A DNA stretch of 64,000 nt from Bacillus sp. SD088 (lineage in GTDB: Bacteria > Bacillota > Bacilli > Bacillales > Bacillaceae_C). The position numbers were made by a program, and so were the translations under genes. Below, piece by piece: positions 18,056 to 26,051 of the stretch. The first letter of the stretch is position 1. Each line of letters starts with the position of its first letter. The notes under the pieces are model-generated. The model worked only from the letters and a program-made list of their open reading frames with translations, searched no databases and had not been told where the DNA came from. The DNA lies in assembly GCF_017355205.1 (NCBI RefSeq), contig NZ_JADIJK010000008.1, positions 62,001-126,000 of the forward strand, written 5' to 3'.

Positions 18056-18091
18056 GAGCCCATTCTTTCTATTTTGAAAGAAATGGGCTTT
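18056..18091. terminator. Terminator between convergent units
   Basis: AGCCCATTCTTTC (18056-18068) pairs with GAAAGAAATGGGCT (18076-18089), one bulge, followed by TTTT on the plus strand. It ends the PadR/MarR unit and probably also the convergent CGNR gene. Confidence 0.75.
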
Positions 18092-18107
18092 TACTCATCT
18101 TAGATGT

Positions 18108-18752
18108 CTAGCTTTTATTCAGCTTGTTTGAACGTCTACGCGCACGAAAGGCGGCCACGCTTTCTCGGTGTGCGCATGCTTCAGAACAGTAACGTTTTCG
18201 CTTATTTTTTGATGTGTCCAAAAAAACGTTGCGACAAGAAGGTGAAGCGCAAATTCCAAAGCGACTCCCTCCATATTCGCACAGCATGACAGTGAGTCCC
18301 ATGACTGCGGTCGCAGCTAGCCACTGAGAACAGCCCTCTTCGGCAGATTCAAAGTGTATATGGAGCGGTCCATGTTGCCAACTGATTCGCGGTATTGCGT
18401 GACTGATTTGTAGCTGTTCATTAAGGATTGTCGCAGCTTCCTTCTCGTCGGACGCGGCTTTTTCAAATACAGTACGTAATGGCTCTCGCAACGCACGGAC
18501 TCTGTCCACATCATTTCGATGAATATGCCATGCTTCAATCATTTCGTGATACATATCGTTAACTGCTTTTCTATCATTCACATCCGAAATGATTTTATTG
18601 CTTGCTAGTTTAAGGATATTGCTGTGATTGACCAGAAACTTCCGTAAATCATCCTCATTAACCAGCAAATCCACATCATTTACCACCGATAGAGTATTCA
18701 CCATATCCACGGCCAGTTGCATAGATACGGATGTGTAGTAATCAAAATTCAT
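18108..18752 (-). CDS. CGNR zinc-finger / ABATE domain protein
   Basis: Putative stress-responsive transcription regulator of 214 residues. The N-terminal ABATE part begins with LAVDMVNTL; the C-terminal zinc finger has Cys pairs in GICASPSCRNVF and RYCSEACAHRESVAAFRARRR, as in CGNR proteins, though the naming motif is varied to PSCRNVF. ATG 18752 is used; the upstream GTG 18764 would leave almost no space for the AAGGTG site. It is divergent from a carboxylesterase gene 127 bp away, which may be its target. Confidence 0.85.
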   Translation of the reverse strand: MNFDYYTSVSMQLAVDMVNTLSVVNDVDLLVNEDDLRKFLVNHSNILKLASNKIISDVNDRKAVNDMYHEMIEAWHIHRNDVDRVRALREPLRTVFEKAASDEKEAATILNEQLQISHAIPRISWQHGPLHIHFESAEEGCSQWLAATAVMGLTVMLCEYGGSRFGICASPSCRNVFLDTSKNKRKRYCSEACAHRESVAAFRARRRSNKLNKS

Positions 18753-18878
18753 TTGACGTGTCACACCTTTTTGTTTTATGATACATACAAATGCATTTTA
18801 ACATGTTACACTCACCCGGGAAAGAGGGAATACATAACAACCTGGACTGCAAGGTCTGGTAAAAGTGAGGAGAACAAG

Positions 18879-20369
18879 ATGACTGAAGTATCTGTATTGG
18901 CACAGTCATCCTTAGGAGATTTAAGAGGTGTCCAACTCGATGGCGTTGTACAATTTCGGGGTGTCCCCTATGCTAAACCTCCTGTAGGTGATTTGAGGTT
19001 TGCACCACCATGTAGTATTATACCCTGGACTGGTGTTCGTGAAGCACGTGAGCACGGTTTCATGGCACCGCAACCCCCCTCTCGTTTACGTGATGTCGTG
19101 GGTGATTCGTCGCGTCCTCAAAATGAGGATTGTCTAACTCTAACGATTTCAACACCAGCTGTTGATAGAAAAGCTCGCCCTGTTGTCGTTTTTCTACATG
19201 GCGGCGCTTATATTGCCGGAGCAGGATCCTTAGACTGGTATGATGGCACAACTCTTGCTAAAGAGGGCGACCTGGTGGTTGTTGGCGTCAATTATCGACT
19301 GGGTGCTCTCGGATTTCTTTTCCACCCTGGTGTGAGCAAGGGGATGTTAGGTGTCCTTGACATGATTGAAGCACTAAAGTGGGTGCGGGACCACATTCGC
19401 AATTTTGGCGGTGATCCTGATCAGGTCACTGTCATGGGACAATCAGCAGGTGGACATGCGATTTTATCTATTCTGGCAATGCCTGATGATCCAAACCTTT
19501 TTCGACGCGCCATTTTGCAGAGTACTCCCGTAGGAATACCACCTTTCGCAGAAACAAGAGCTTTGGAATACGGGAATCGTCTGATGGCTTCATTGAACAT
19601 CCCACAGGGGGATATGGAGGATGTCGCCCATCAGCTAAAAAAACAATCCACCACGCACCTTATTAAAGCAATGGGTGAAGTTGCACGTTCGACATCTCAA
19701 TTCGGCAAAATCACTCCACCGTTCATGCCAGTGCTGGATTCGATCTCAACAACAGACCATTTCATCGAAGCTGCTGCTAAGGGAGCCGGTGCCAAAGGAG
19801 TCGACCTTATCATTGGTACAACAGGAGAAGAAGCGAACGCGTTCCTCAAGGTTCCATTAAAACAAAATCTTGATCCTGCTTTGGTTTCCAAACGTTTCCT
19901 TGAACTAACTGGTCGGGCAGATGCCATTGACTTATATCGCCATCGACGTCCGGGTGGCACAATGGTGGATTTGTTGAGCGATCTTGTCACGGATTATATT
20001 TTCTTGTATCCATCTCTGCAGTTCGCAGAAGCTGCGACTAAGGCGGGAGTTCGAACTTGGGTGTACCAATTTGATTGGGCACCAGCGAATTCTCCCTATA
20101 GTGCGTGCCATTGCATCGAATTGCCTTTTGTATTCGGTACTCTGCAAGCATGGAATGATGCAGAAATGCTGAGGGGAGCGGACAAGGAAACAATGAGAAA
20201 TCTGTCAGCGACAATCCGATTTGCATGGTCGGCTTTTGCCCACACTGGAGATCCAAAAACCGAGCGGATGGCCTGGCCGGAATATCGATTGGATGGCAGG
20301 CAAACTATGCGGTTTGCAAATACCGTCGGTCCCGTAGGGGATGCCGCCGGAATCAAATGGAGGGTTTAA
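18879..20369 (+). CDS. Carboxylesterase, type B
   Basis: Alpha/beta hydrolase of 496 residues hydrolysing carboxylic esters. QFRGVPYAKPPVGDLRF near the N-terminus, the oxyanion hole VVVFLHGGAY, the nucleophile GQSAGG, acid Glu in IGTTGEEANAF and His in SACHCIELPFVFG complete the catalytic machinery. ATG 18879 is chosen for GAGGAG 6 nt upstream; the frame is open further back without a site. No signal peptide. The VOC gene overlaps or abuts its stop (TAATG), so the two are coupled. Confidence 0.92.
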   Translation: MTEVSVLAQSSLGDLRGVQLDGVVQFRGVPYAKPPVGDLRFAPPCSIIPWTGVREAREHGFMAPQPPSRLRDVVGDSSRPQNEDCLTLTISTPAVDRKARPVVVFLHGGAYIAGAGSLDWYDGTTLAKEGDLVVVGVNYRLGALGFLFHPGVSKGMLGVLDMIEALKWVRDHIRNFGGDPDQVTVMGQSAGGHAILSILAMPDDPNLFRRAILQSTPVGIPPFAETRALEYGNRLMASLNIPQGDMEDVAHQLKKQSTTHLIKAMGEVARSTSQFGKITPPFMPVLDSISTTDHFIEAAAKGAGAKGVDLIIGTTGEEANAFLKVPLKQNLDPALVSKRFLELTGRADAIDLYRHRRPGGTMVDLLSDLVTDYIFLYPSLQFAEAATKAGVRTWVYQFDWAPANSPYSACHCIELPFVFGTLQAWNDAEMLRGADKETMRNLSATIRFAWSAFAHTGDPKTERMAWPEYRLDGRQTMRFANTVGPVGDAAGIKWRV

Positions 20370-20371
20370 TG

Positions 20372-21280
20372 ATGAGAAATGATGATGTTAATATATTGCA
20401 CCATGTTGGGTTAATCACTAAAAATATGGAGGAAACGATCGAACGCTATGAAAGGTTGGGATTTACGTTCACCCCGCTTTCAATGCCTAAAGTTATCCAG
20501 AAATCGGGAGGAGATCCGGAGGAACTTGGAGTTGGGAACCGTACAGCGATTTTTAGAAATAACTATTTGGAGGTCCTTGGGGTAGTCAATGAAAATATCT
20601 GGAACGCCGTTTCAAAAGAACAGCGGGGTCCTTTTGATATTGATGAGCCTCTGAACCGATATGAAGGCTTACACGTGATGCACTTCGGTACGGATGATCT
20701 TGAAGCGGTCCGCCAAAGATTAGTAAAACAGGGAACTCCTTGTTCAGATATTAGACCCTTTCAACGACCAGTGAATACACCGGAGGGTACGCAAATGATG
20801 AAAGCAAAAAGCTTGTTTTTCCCGGAAGCCAGTAATCCAGAGGCTCTCATTCAGATTGCTCAACATTTGACGCCGGATTTAGTTCTGCAACCACGATATA
20901 TGCAACACACAAACGGAGCACAAACCGTTACAGAAATCATTGTGTGTGCGCCGAACCCTTTACATTATGCCGACAAGTATCGAATGTATACAGGGTGCGA
21001 TTACGTACAGAAGGGAAACCTTCACATTGTAGAACTTGGGTTTTCCACAGTGATTGTGGTTGCACCGGAGCACCTAGGTGAGGTGATTCCCGAAAGCACT
21101 CCGCCGACGCTTCCATATTTGGCGGGTTTCACCGTTGCAACCTCGGATCTTGGAATGCCTCGTCACGTACTAACGGAAAATCAGGTTTCGTTTCAGGAGC
21201 ATGATGACCGATTGATTGTTGGTTCCCAAGATGCGTGCGGTTGCGCAGTTCTTTTTGAAACCGAGGACAAAAAACGTTAA
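20372..21280 (+). CDS. VOC / glyoxalase-like domain protein
   Basis: Protein of 302 residues with a glyoxalase-like N-terminal module (LHHVGLITKNMEETIERYER...YLEVLGV) and a second related half ending near residue 290. Two ATGs lie at the carboxylesterase stop (20369 and 20372); GGAGGG at 20359-20364 fits the second best. The family includes dioxygenases, isomerases and binding proteins; no substrate can be named. Co-transcribed with the esterase, so a role in the same small-molecule ester pathway is possible. Confidence 0.8.
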   Translation: MRNDDVNILHHVGLITKNMEETIERYERLGFTFTPLSMPKVIQKSGGDPEELGVGNRTAIFRNNYLEVLGVVNENIWNAVSKEQRGPFDIDEPLNRYEGLHVMHFGTDDLEAVRQRLVKQGTPCSDIRPFQRPVNTPEGTQMMKAKSLFFPEASNPEALIQIAQHLTPDLVLQPRYMQHTNGAQTVTEIIVCAPNPLHYADKYRMYTGCDYVQKGNLHIVELGFSTVIVVAPEHLGEVIPESTPPTLPYLAGFTVATSDLGMPRHVLTENQVSFQEHDDRLIVGSQDACGCAVLFETEDKKR

Positions 21281-21468
21281 TTCGGCAAAGATTGTTTTTC
21301 AAGCTACAAAAGGAATGAACTTAAAAGAACAAGAAACTTCTGTTTGGAAAAAGCTGGAATCATTTCAATGCCCGCATTTAAAATTGGGCCGGTTCGTTGA
21401 GTAAAAAACTAGGTTAAAGGCTATTTTTCTTAGAGACCTAATTTTCATTTGGAGATGATGATATTAGT

Positions 21469-22009
21469 ATGACGAAGACTTTTGAAAAAGATCGATTAAT
21501 TCTACGTGAACGAACTTTTAAGGACTTTGAAAGTTGTGTTGAAATGGATTGTGAAGCAGAAGTTGTGAATTATATTCCAGAACTTAAAAAGATTGTAAGT
21601 GGTATATCAGCTAGTGAAAAAAGCATAGGGAATTTGTTTGAAAAAGGTTTGAAACTAATTATCCAGAAGGCATGGGATACTGGACTATAGTGACAAAGTG
21701 GAAACTCAACAATTTGTGGGATGGATGTTGCTTAATCCTTTCGATGCGTTGGGAGCTGTAGAAATAGAGTGGAGGTTGAGACCAAAATATTGGGGCAAGG
21801 GGTATGTTACAGAAGCAGTAAAAGTAATCCTACAATATGCCGTTGAAGGCCTTAAATTACAAGAGGTAATTGCTGAAATTCATAAAATGAATAAAGGCTC
21901 AATTAGTGTTGCTGAGAAGATAGGGATGGAGTTGGAGTACAAAGGAATAGAAGAAACCAGCGATTACGTTAAATATGTTCTAAGTCAGCATGGGGTTAAA
22001 AACCATTAA
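21469..22009 (+). pseudogene. GNAT acetyltransferase, frameshifted twice
   Basis: A RimJ-like N-acetyltransferase of about 180 codons spread over three frames. Frame 1 has a start with GGAGATG upstream and reads FEKDRLILRERTFKDFESC to a stop at 21690. The middle piece TNYPEGMGYWTIVTK is in the next frame. The rest (WRLRPKYWGKGYVTEAVKVI, the acetyl-CoA loop, to KIGMELEYKG) is in the third frame, to 22009. Two frameshifts inactivate it. Confidence 0.8.
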
Positions 22010-22058
22010 ATTGGATGGGGCGGTAGTGGTATATTTCTAAGTATTCGGAAATATACCT

Positions 22059-22166
22059 TTCTATGGAGACGAATGGGGTATAAATATAATTGGCACGATT
22101 GCTCATTCAGCTTACCATCTCGGTGCTCCGCTTCAAATGTTAAAGGTGGTCAAAGACAATTATTGA
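22059..22166 (+). pseudogene. DinB-like C-terminal relic
   Basis: A 36-codon stretch without a start ends at TGA 22164-22166 and spells YGDEWGINIIGTIAHSAYHL followed by GAPLQMLKVV. The HSAYHLG motif is the last metal-binding helix of DinB/DUF664-type four-helix proteins. Confidence 0.5.
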
Positions 22167-22225
22167 TTTTTGTTAATACGAGTGCCAGATTGTTTAAGAA
22201 GATGGGAAGGTGAAGGGGGGATTAT

Positions 22226-22572
22226 TTGAATAAAGTTATATTGCATATAGAGGGTTTGGCAGTTTTGTTATTGAGTATCTATTTTTATTTTAGCATGGGG
22301 TATAGCTGGATTTTATTTTTAATTTTTACTGTTAGCTCCCGATATCGATGCTTGGATACTTGAGAGATAATAAGTTTGGTGCGATATTATATAATTTGCT
22401 TCATACATATTTTGTACCAATTGGAGTAATTATCTGCGGATTATTGATGCACAATGATGTTTTATTAATGCTAAGTTTAATATGGGTTGCCCATATTGGA
22501 ATGGATCGTACGATTGGTTATGGATTGAAATATCCTACGCACTTTAAAGATTCCCATTTAGATAATATTTGA
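22226..22572 (+). pseudogene. DUF4260 family membrane protein, frameshifted
   Basis: TTG 22226 follows AAGGGGGG and starts MNKVILHIEGLAVLLLSIYF. The frame then shifts twice around 22325-22350 (LLAPDIS, then MLGYLRDNKFGAILYNL). It continues to 22572 with LIWVAHIGMDRTIGYGLKYP, the conserved end of DUF4260 proteins. Intact length would be about 115 residues. Confidence 0.75.
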
Positions 22573-22809
22573 AATTGAGATTAAGCAAACGGGCGATTGT
22601 TGAATATAGAGACTATTAAAAGACCATACTTGTATCAAATTCATTGATTCATAGTATGGGAGCGTGAAAGGCTTGTTGCTTTCGGAGGCATGGGAAAAGT
22701 ATTCTTCCCTGACAAAAAATAATTTTATCCATGTTGTAAATATGGTCTTCAATCTACAAATCGTATAAATTAAGGACAAATGTAATTGAAAATTGGTGGT
22801 GAGAAAGAG

Positions 22810-23676
22810 ATGAAGTTGGATACATTATATAAGACATATCAATCGTATCTTTTTTCTATTGCGTACCGGATGCTTGGATCTGTTACTGATGCAGAAGACG
22901 TCGTTCATGATTTATTCCTACAGCTTAAATTTGACCCCGATCAAATCAGGGACCTGAAAGCATATCTTGCAAAAATGACGACGAATCGCTGTCTCAACTT
23001 TTTGAATTCAGCCCGTAATAATAGAGAAATTTACGCAGGAACCTGGTTGCCTGAACCTCAGGTGAACCAAGCAGAGCAGCCTTTGGATAAGGTTGTAACG
23101 GACGAATCAATTTCATACGCCTTTCTCGTATTACTGGAACAACTGTCACCTGTCGAAAGAGCAGTGTTTGTTCTTAGAGAAGGATTTGCTTATAGCTATA
23201 AGAGTATTGCCGATATGCTGGAGAAGACCGAAGAGAATTGTAGAAAAATCTTCAGCCGTGCCAAGCGAAAATTACGGAATGATATACCTGCTCATCCAAA
23301 GAATACTGAACGCGTTGACCTTCTTGCAAAAACATTTATAAATGCGTCGAAGACTGGGAATTTTGAGGAAATGATTGATATTCTTACGGAAGATGTTGTA
23401 CTTGTGGCCGACGGAGGAGGAAAGGTAATTACTGCGTTGCATCCAATTGTAAACAAACAGCAGGTATCTGCTTTTATCAAAAAAATTTCGGATAAAGGGG
23501 CTTTCATAGGAGAACTTCTTCCAATGATGGTCAATGGTCAAAAAGGAGTCTTGCAAGTAAGAGAGGGGCATGTTAATAAAGTCATTTGCTTTGAATTCGA
23601 TTCAAAACAAAGGAATATCCGGAAAATCTTTTTTATTTTAAATCCCGATAAATTAAATTATATTCCTGTTCCTTAA
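22810..23676 (+). CDS. ECF sigma factor, ECF41 group
   Basis: Extracytoplasmic-function sigma factor of 288 residues. Region 2 (YLFSIAYRMLGSVTDAEDVV) and region 4 (LSPVERAVFVLREGFAYSYK) are followed by a SnoaL-like C-terminal domain that replaces a separate anti-sigma factor in this group. The two group hallmarks are visible: DGGGK in the linker and NPDKL near the end. ATG 22810 is preferred over TTG 22786, which lacks a ribosome site. An ECF41-like promoter lies downstream before wrbA. Confidence 0.92.
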   Translation: MKLDTLYKTYQSYLFSIAYRMLGSVTDAEDVVHDLFLQLKFDPDQIRDLKAYLAKMTTNRCLNFLNSARNNREIYAGTWLPEPQVNQAEQPLDKVVTDESISYAFLVLLEQLSPVERAVFVLREGFAYSYKSIADMLEKTEENCRKIFSRAKRKLRNDIPAHPKNTERVDLLAKTFINASKTGNFEEMIDILTEDVVLVADGGGKVITALHPIVNKQQVSAFIKKISDKGAFIGELLPMMVNGQKGVLQVREGHVNKVICFEFDSKQRNIRKIFFILNPDKLNYIPVP

Positions 23677-23714
23677 TAAGGATCGATTGGAGGCCAAAGG
23701 GCTCTTTTTTTTTA

Positions 23715-23741
23715 TGTCACAAATCCGTCCTCTGTTTTGTC
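23715..23741 (+). promoter_or_regulatory. ECF41-type promoter candidate
   Basis: TGTCACA (23715-23721), a 16-bp spacer and TGTC (23738-23741) closely match the TGTCACA/CGTC promoters recognised by ECF41 sigma factors. It sits 38 bp after the sigma gene and ahead of the 19-codon relic and wrbA. Confidence 0.65.
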
Positions 23742-23784
23742 TTACTATTGAAAACCCCAAAGCAAATTAATGGAGGAGATAGGT

Positions 23785-23844
23785 ATGGAACCACGTTTTA
23801 ACTACATGAAGACGAAACTAACAGTAAAGGGAGAGAATTTATAA
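23785..23844 (+). pseudogene. Carboxymuconolactone decarboxylase (AhpD-like) N-terminal relic
   Basis: A 19-codon frame with a good site (GGAGGAGATAGGT) begins MEPRFNYMKT, the typical start of the AhpD/CMD-type partners of ECF41 sigma factors, and then stops at a TAA overlapping the wrbA ATG. I read it as an internal deletion that removed nearly the whole partner gene. It may now act as a leader peptide for wrbA. Confidence 0.55.
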
Positions 23845-24461
23845 TGGCGAATGTAAAAGTGGCAGTCATTTACTACAGTTCAACAGGGACAAACTATCAA
23901 CTTGCACAATGGGCAGAAGAGGGTGCAAAAGCATCCGGGGCTGAAGCGAAATTATTGAAATTTGCTGAAACTGCACCAAGTGCAGCAATCGATTCAAACA
24001 TTGCTTGGAGAGCTCATGTGGATGCAACAATAGATGTACCTGAGGTTACACTAGATGACCTTGAATGGGCGGATGCTTATATTTTCAGCATGCCATCTCG
24101 TTTTGGTAATTTACCGGCACAAATGAAACAATTCCTTGATACAACAGGAGGGCTATGGTTCAATGGCATATTGACCAACAAGGTAGTTAGTGGTATGTCT
24201 TCCGCAAATAATCTACACGGCGGTCAGGAAGCAACTGTTAAAGCGCTATATACGACGATGATGCACTGGGGTGCTATCATTGCTGCTCCTGGATATACAG
24301 ATCCTGTAACATATGGTGCAGGTGGGAATCCATACGGAACAAGTGTTACTATAGACCAAGAAGGAAATATGAAAGAAGATGTGGCTGACGCAGTGAAACA
24401 CCAAGCAAAACGAACAACCACAGTTGCCAAGTGGGTTAAACAAGGTATGCTTTCCGAGTAA
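23844..24461 (+). CDS. wrbA: NAD(P)H:quinone oxidoreductase, WrbA type
   Basis: Flavodoxin-fold FMN enzyme of 205 residues reducing quinones by two electrons. FMN site: YYSSTGTNYQLAQWAEEGA; MPSRFGNLPAQMKQFLDTTG and the GGQEATVKALYTTMMHWG segment are WrbA signatures. AAGGGAGAG precedes the ATG, which overlaps the stop of the small relic frame. Position behind an ECF41-like promoter suggests control by the adjacent sigma factor in a redox response. Confidence 0.93.
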   Translation: MANVKVAVIYYSSTGTNYQLAQWAEEGAKASGAEAKLLKFAETAPSAAIDSNIAWRAHVDATIDVPEVTLDDLEWADAYIFSMPSRFGNLPAQMKQFLDTTGGLWFNGILTNKVVSGMSSANNLHGGQEATVKALYTTMMHWGAIIAAPGYTDPVTYGAGGNPYGTSVTIDQEGNMKEDVADAVKHQAKRTTTVAKWVKQGMLSE

Positions 24462-24476
24462 TTATAACCTTTCATT

Positions 24477-24515
24477 GAAACGGTTCGACCAAAATTATTT
24501 GGTTGGATCGTTTCT
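24477..24515 (+). terminator. Imperfect terminator after wrbA
   Basis: GAAACGGTTCGACCAAA and TTTGGTTGGATCGTTTC form an imperfect 17-bp stem (13 pairs) 15 bp after the wrbA stop. T-run is weak. Confidence 0.5.
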
Positions 24516-25039
24516 ATGCAGGAATCCTTAACCTCATGTATCGTTTAGAAAACAAAAAATAACTTGAATAAATTATACTGTTTGTATTTAGTGTAATTAA
24601 TCTAAGGAGGGTTGTTAAATAATATGGGTGCAATCAAGACTTATTGTGCTTTGAACATGTAATTTAATACGTTCGAAGGCTCTATTGTTTTCGCTTACAG
24701 AGTAAACGGGATAAGTCTGTCCATTTTTATTTAACAATCTATATTATAAATACTTTGTTAATTAGAGGGAAGGTTTATTATTCATCCTTTCCTTTTAATA
24801 TTTTTGTGAGAAATTGATTTAGCTTTTTTTACAAGAAAGCCCCTTTTGTGTCGTATAGCTTTTTCCTACGTCACAATGTATTTTTGTCTTACTTCTAAAT
24901 AATTGATTCCGTTTACTAGAAACTACAGACGTTTATTTCTGTGTTTTTTTCGTTCAGAGCCGAAAAGTCAATTATTTTAAGGAAGGATTGTTTGAATAAT
25001 GACAAAGAGAAGGAAAAAGTATAAATATACAAAATCCCC
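24516..25039. other. Gene-poor stretch
   Basis: No gene can be supported here. It holds a 12-codon frame at 24624 (MGAIKTYCALNM) behind AAGGAGGG, probably chance or a relic start. A hairpin (AGGGAAGG 24766-24773 with CCTTTCCT 24786-24793, then TTTAATATTTTT) looks like a weak terminator. Confidence 0.4.
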
Positions 25040-25385
25040 CACTACGAATTTTTTTCCAAACTTTATGCGCATGTTGAAATGGGCTCTCTTGGTAAGGAAG
25101 TGAGTCGCTTTACTTCCCCTTTCAGTTACCCTCAGGATGAGCATGAGGGACTACTACTTGAAACAGCTGAATAAGTATGAGATTACAGTGGAATAGAATA
25201 TTGAACTTAAATCCTTTCAGGAAACGAATGAAGGCATTACGGCTGAATTTTCTGGTACCGACAAAACAGATCAAGTAGAGTTTTTGTATGTTTGTGGATG
25301 TGACGGAGCGGACAGTGTGGTAAGGAACCAGATTCAGGCGGGCTTTCAAGGGGGGACGTATGAGGAAAGATTCGAAGAGAATTGT
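25040..25385 (+). pseudogene. FAD-dependent monooxygenase relic
   Basis: Middle part of a PheA/TfdB-type aromatic hydroxylase in two frames. First comes EFFSKLYAHVEMGSLGKEVS and SPFSYPQDEHEGLL, then, after a shift near 25140, YYLKQLNKYEITVE with a TAG in place of a probable Trp. Then YVCGCDGADSVVRNQIQAGF, the second FAD-binding motif (GCDGADS-R). Both ends are missing; the 3' edge runs in frame into a glycosidase relic. Confidence 0.75.
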
Positions 25386-25832
25386 AGAGAAACTTCAGTC
25401 TTGCTTGATTTCGAGACTGAATTTATCAATCGCCCAGAAGATATGGTGGCAGTGAAAAGGGGACCACTTCTATATTCCATTGCGATTAAAGATGAGTGGA
25501 AAATGATTGATTACGGGAAAGAGGAAAATTTACGGGTATTCCCTCATTGTGATTATGAAGTATTTCCACAGTCACAATGGAATTATGGATATGTTGATAA
25601 AAATATCCAATATAAGTTTAATGGAATAGGGAAGTTTCCATTTAATGCCGAAGAAGCTCCAATTGAAGCCACAGCAAACGTTGTGGAAATAAACTGGCCT
25701 AAAGAAAATGGAATTGTTACTAGAGTTCCAGCAGATAGAAAACCACTTAGTTCGGTGAAAAAGGTAAAACTTTTACCATATGGTTGTACAAATCTAAGAA
25801 TTACGGAAATTCCATTTATAGAAGATGAGTAA
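25386..25832 (+). pseudogene. GH127/DUF1680 glycosidase C-terminal relic, fused in frame
   Basis: From about 25386 the frame continues as FINRPEDMVAVKRGPLLYSI, then PQSQWNYGYV, RVPADRKPLSSVKKVKLLPY and GCTNLRIT. This is the C-terminal beta-sandwich region of DUF1680 (GH127-like) enzymes. The catalytic barrel is absent. The frame is open across the junction with the monooxygenase relic from 25284, making an artificial chimera of 182 codons with no credible start site. Confidence 0.7.
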
Positions 25833-25942
25833 TTGAGCGGTAGTTGGTCCGAATGTATAGGAGGAAGTACAACCAAGGGGCCATAGCATTGTTTTAGAAA
25901 TGAGTAAAAAAATAAATAGTCCTTACCTTTGACTACTAAAAG

Positions 25943-25985
25943 AACCACAGGAGTGCTTGATATAAAAGCATTCTTGTGGTTTTAA
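25943..25985. terminator. Terminator-like hairpin
   Basis: AACCACAGGAGTGCTT (25943-25958) pairs with AAGCATTCTTGTGGTT (25966-25981) with two mismatches, followed by TTAA. It lies downstream of the convergent kinase gene and of the relic. Confidence 0.65.
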
Positions 25986-26051
25986 CGGTCAAAGGTGAGA
26001 TTACAATAAACCAAAATATATGTTAACTACTGGATCGAAATTCGCGTTATC

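Noticed and set aside
21216..21404. 62-codon frame after the VOC gene
   Set aside because: Begins inside the VOC gene in another frame. The tail reads like protein (VWKKLESFQCPHLKLGRFVE) but has no start or known family, so I could not support a gene or a relic.
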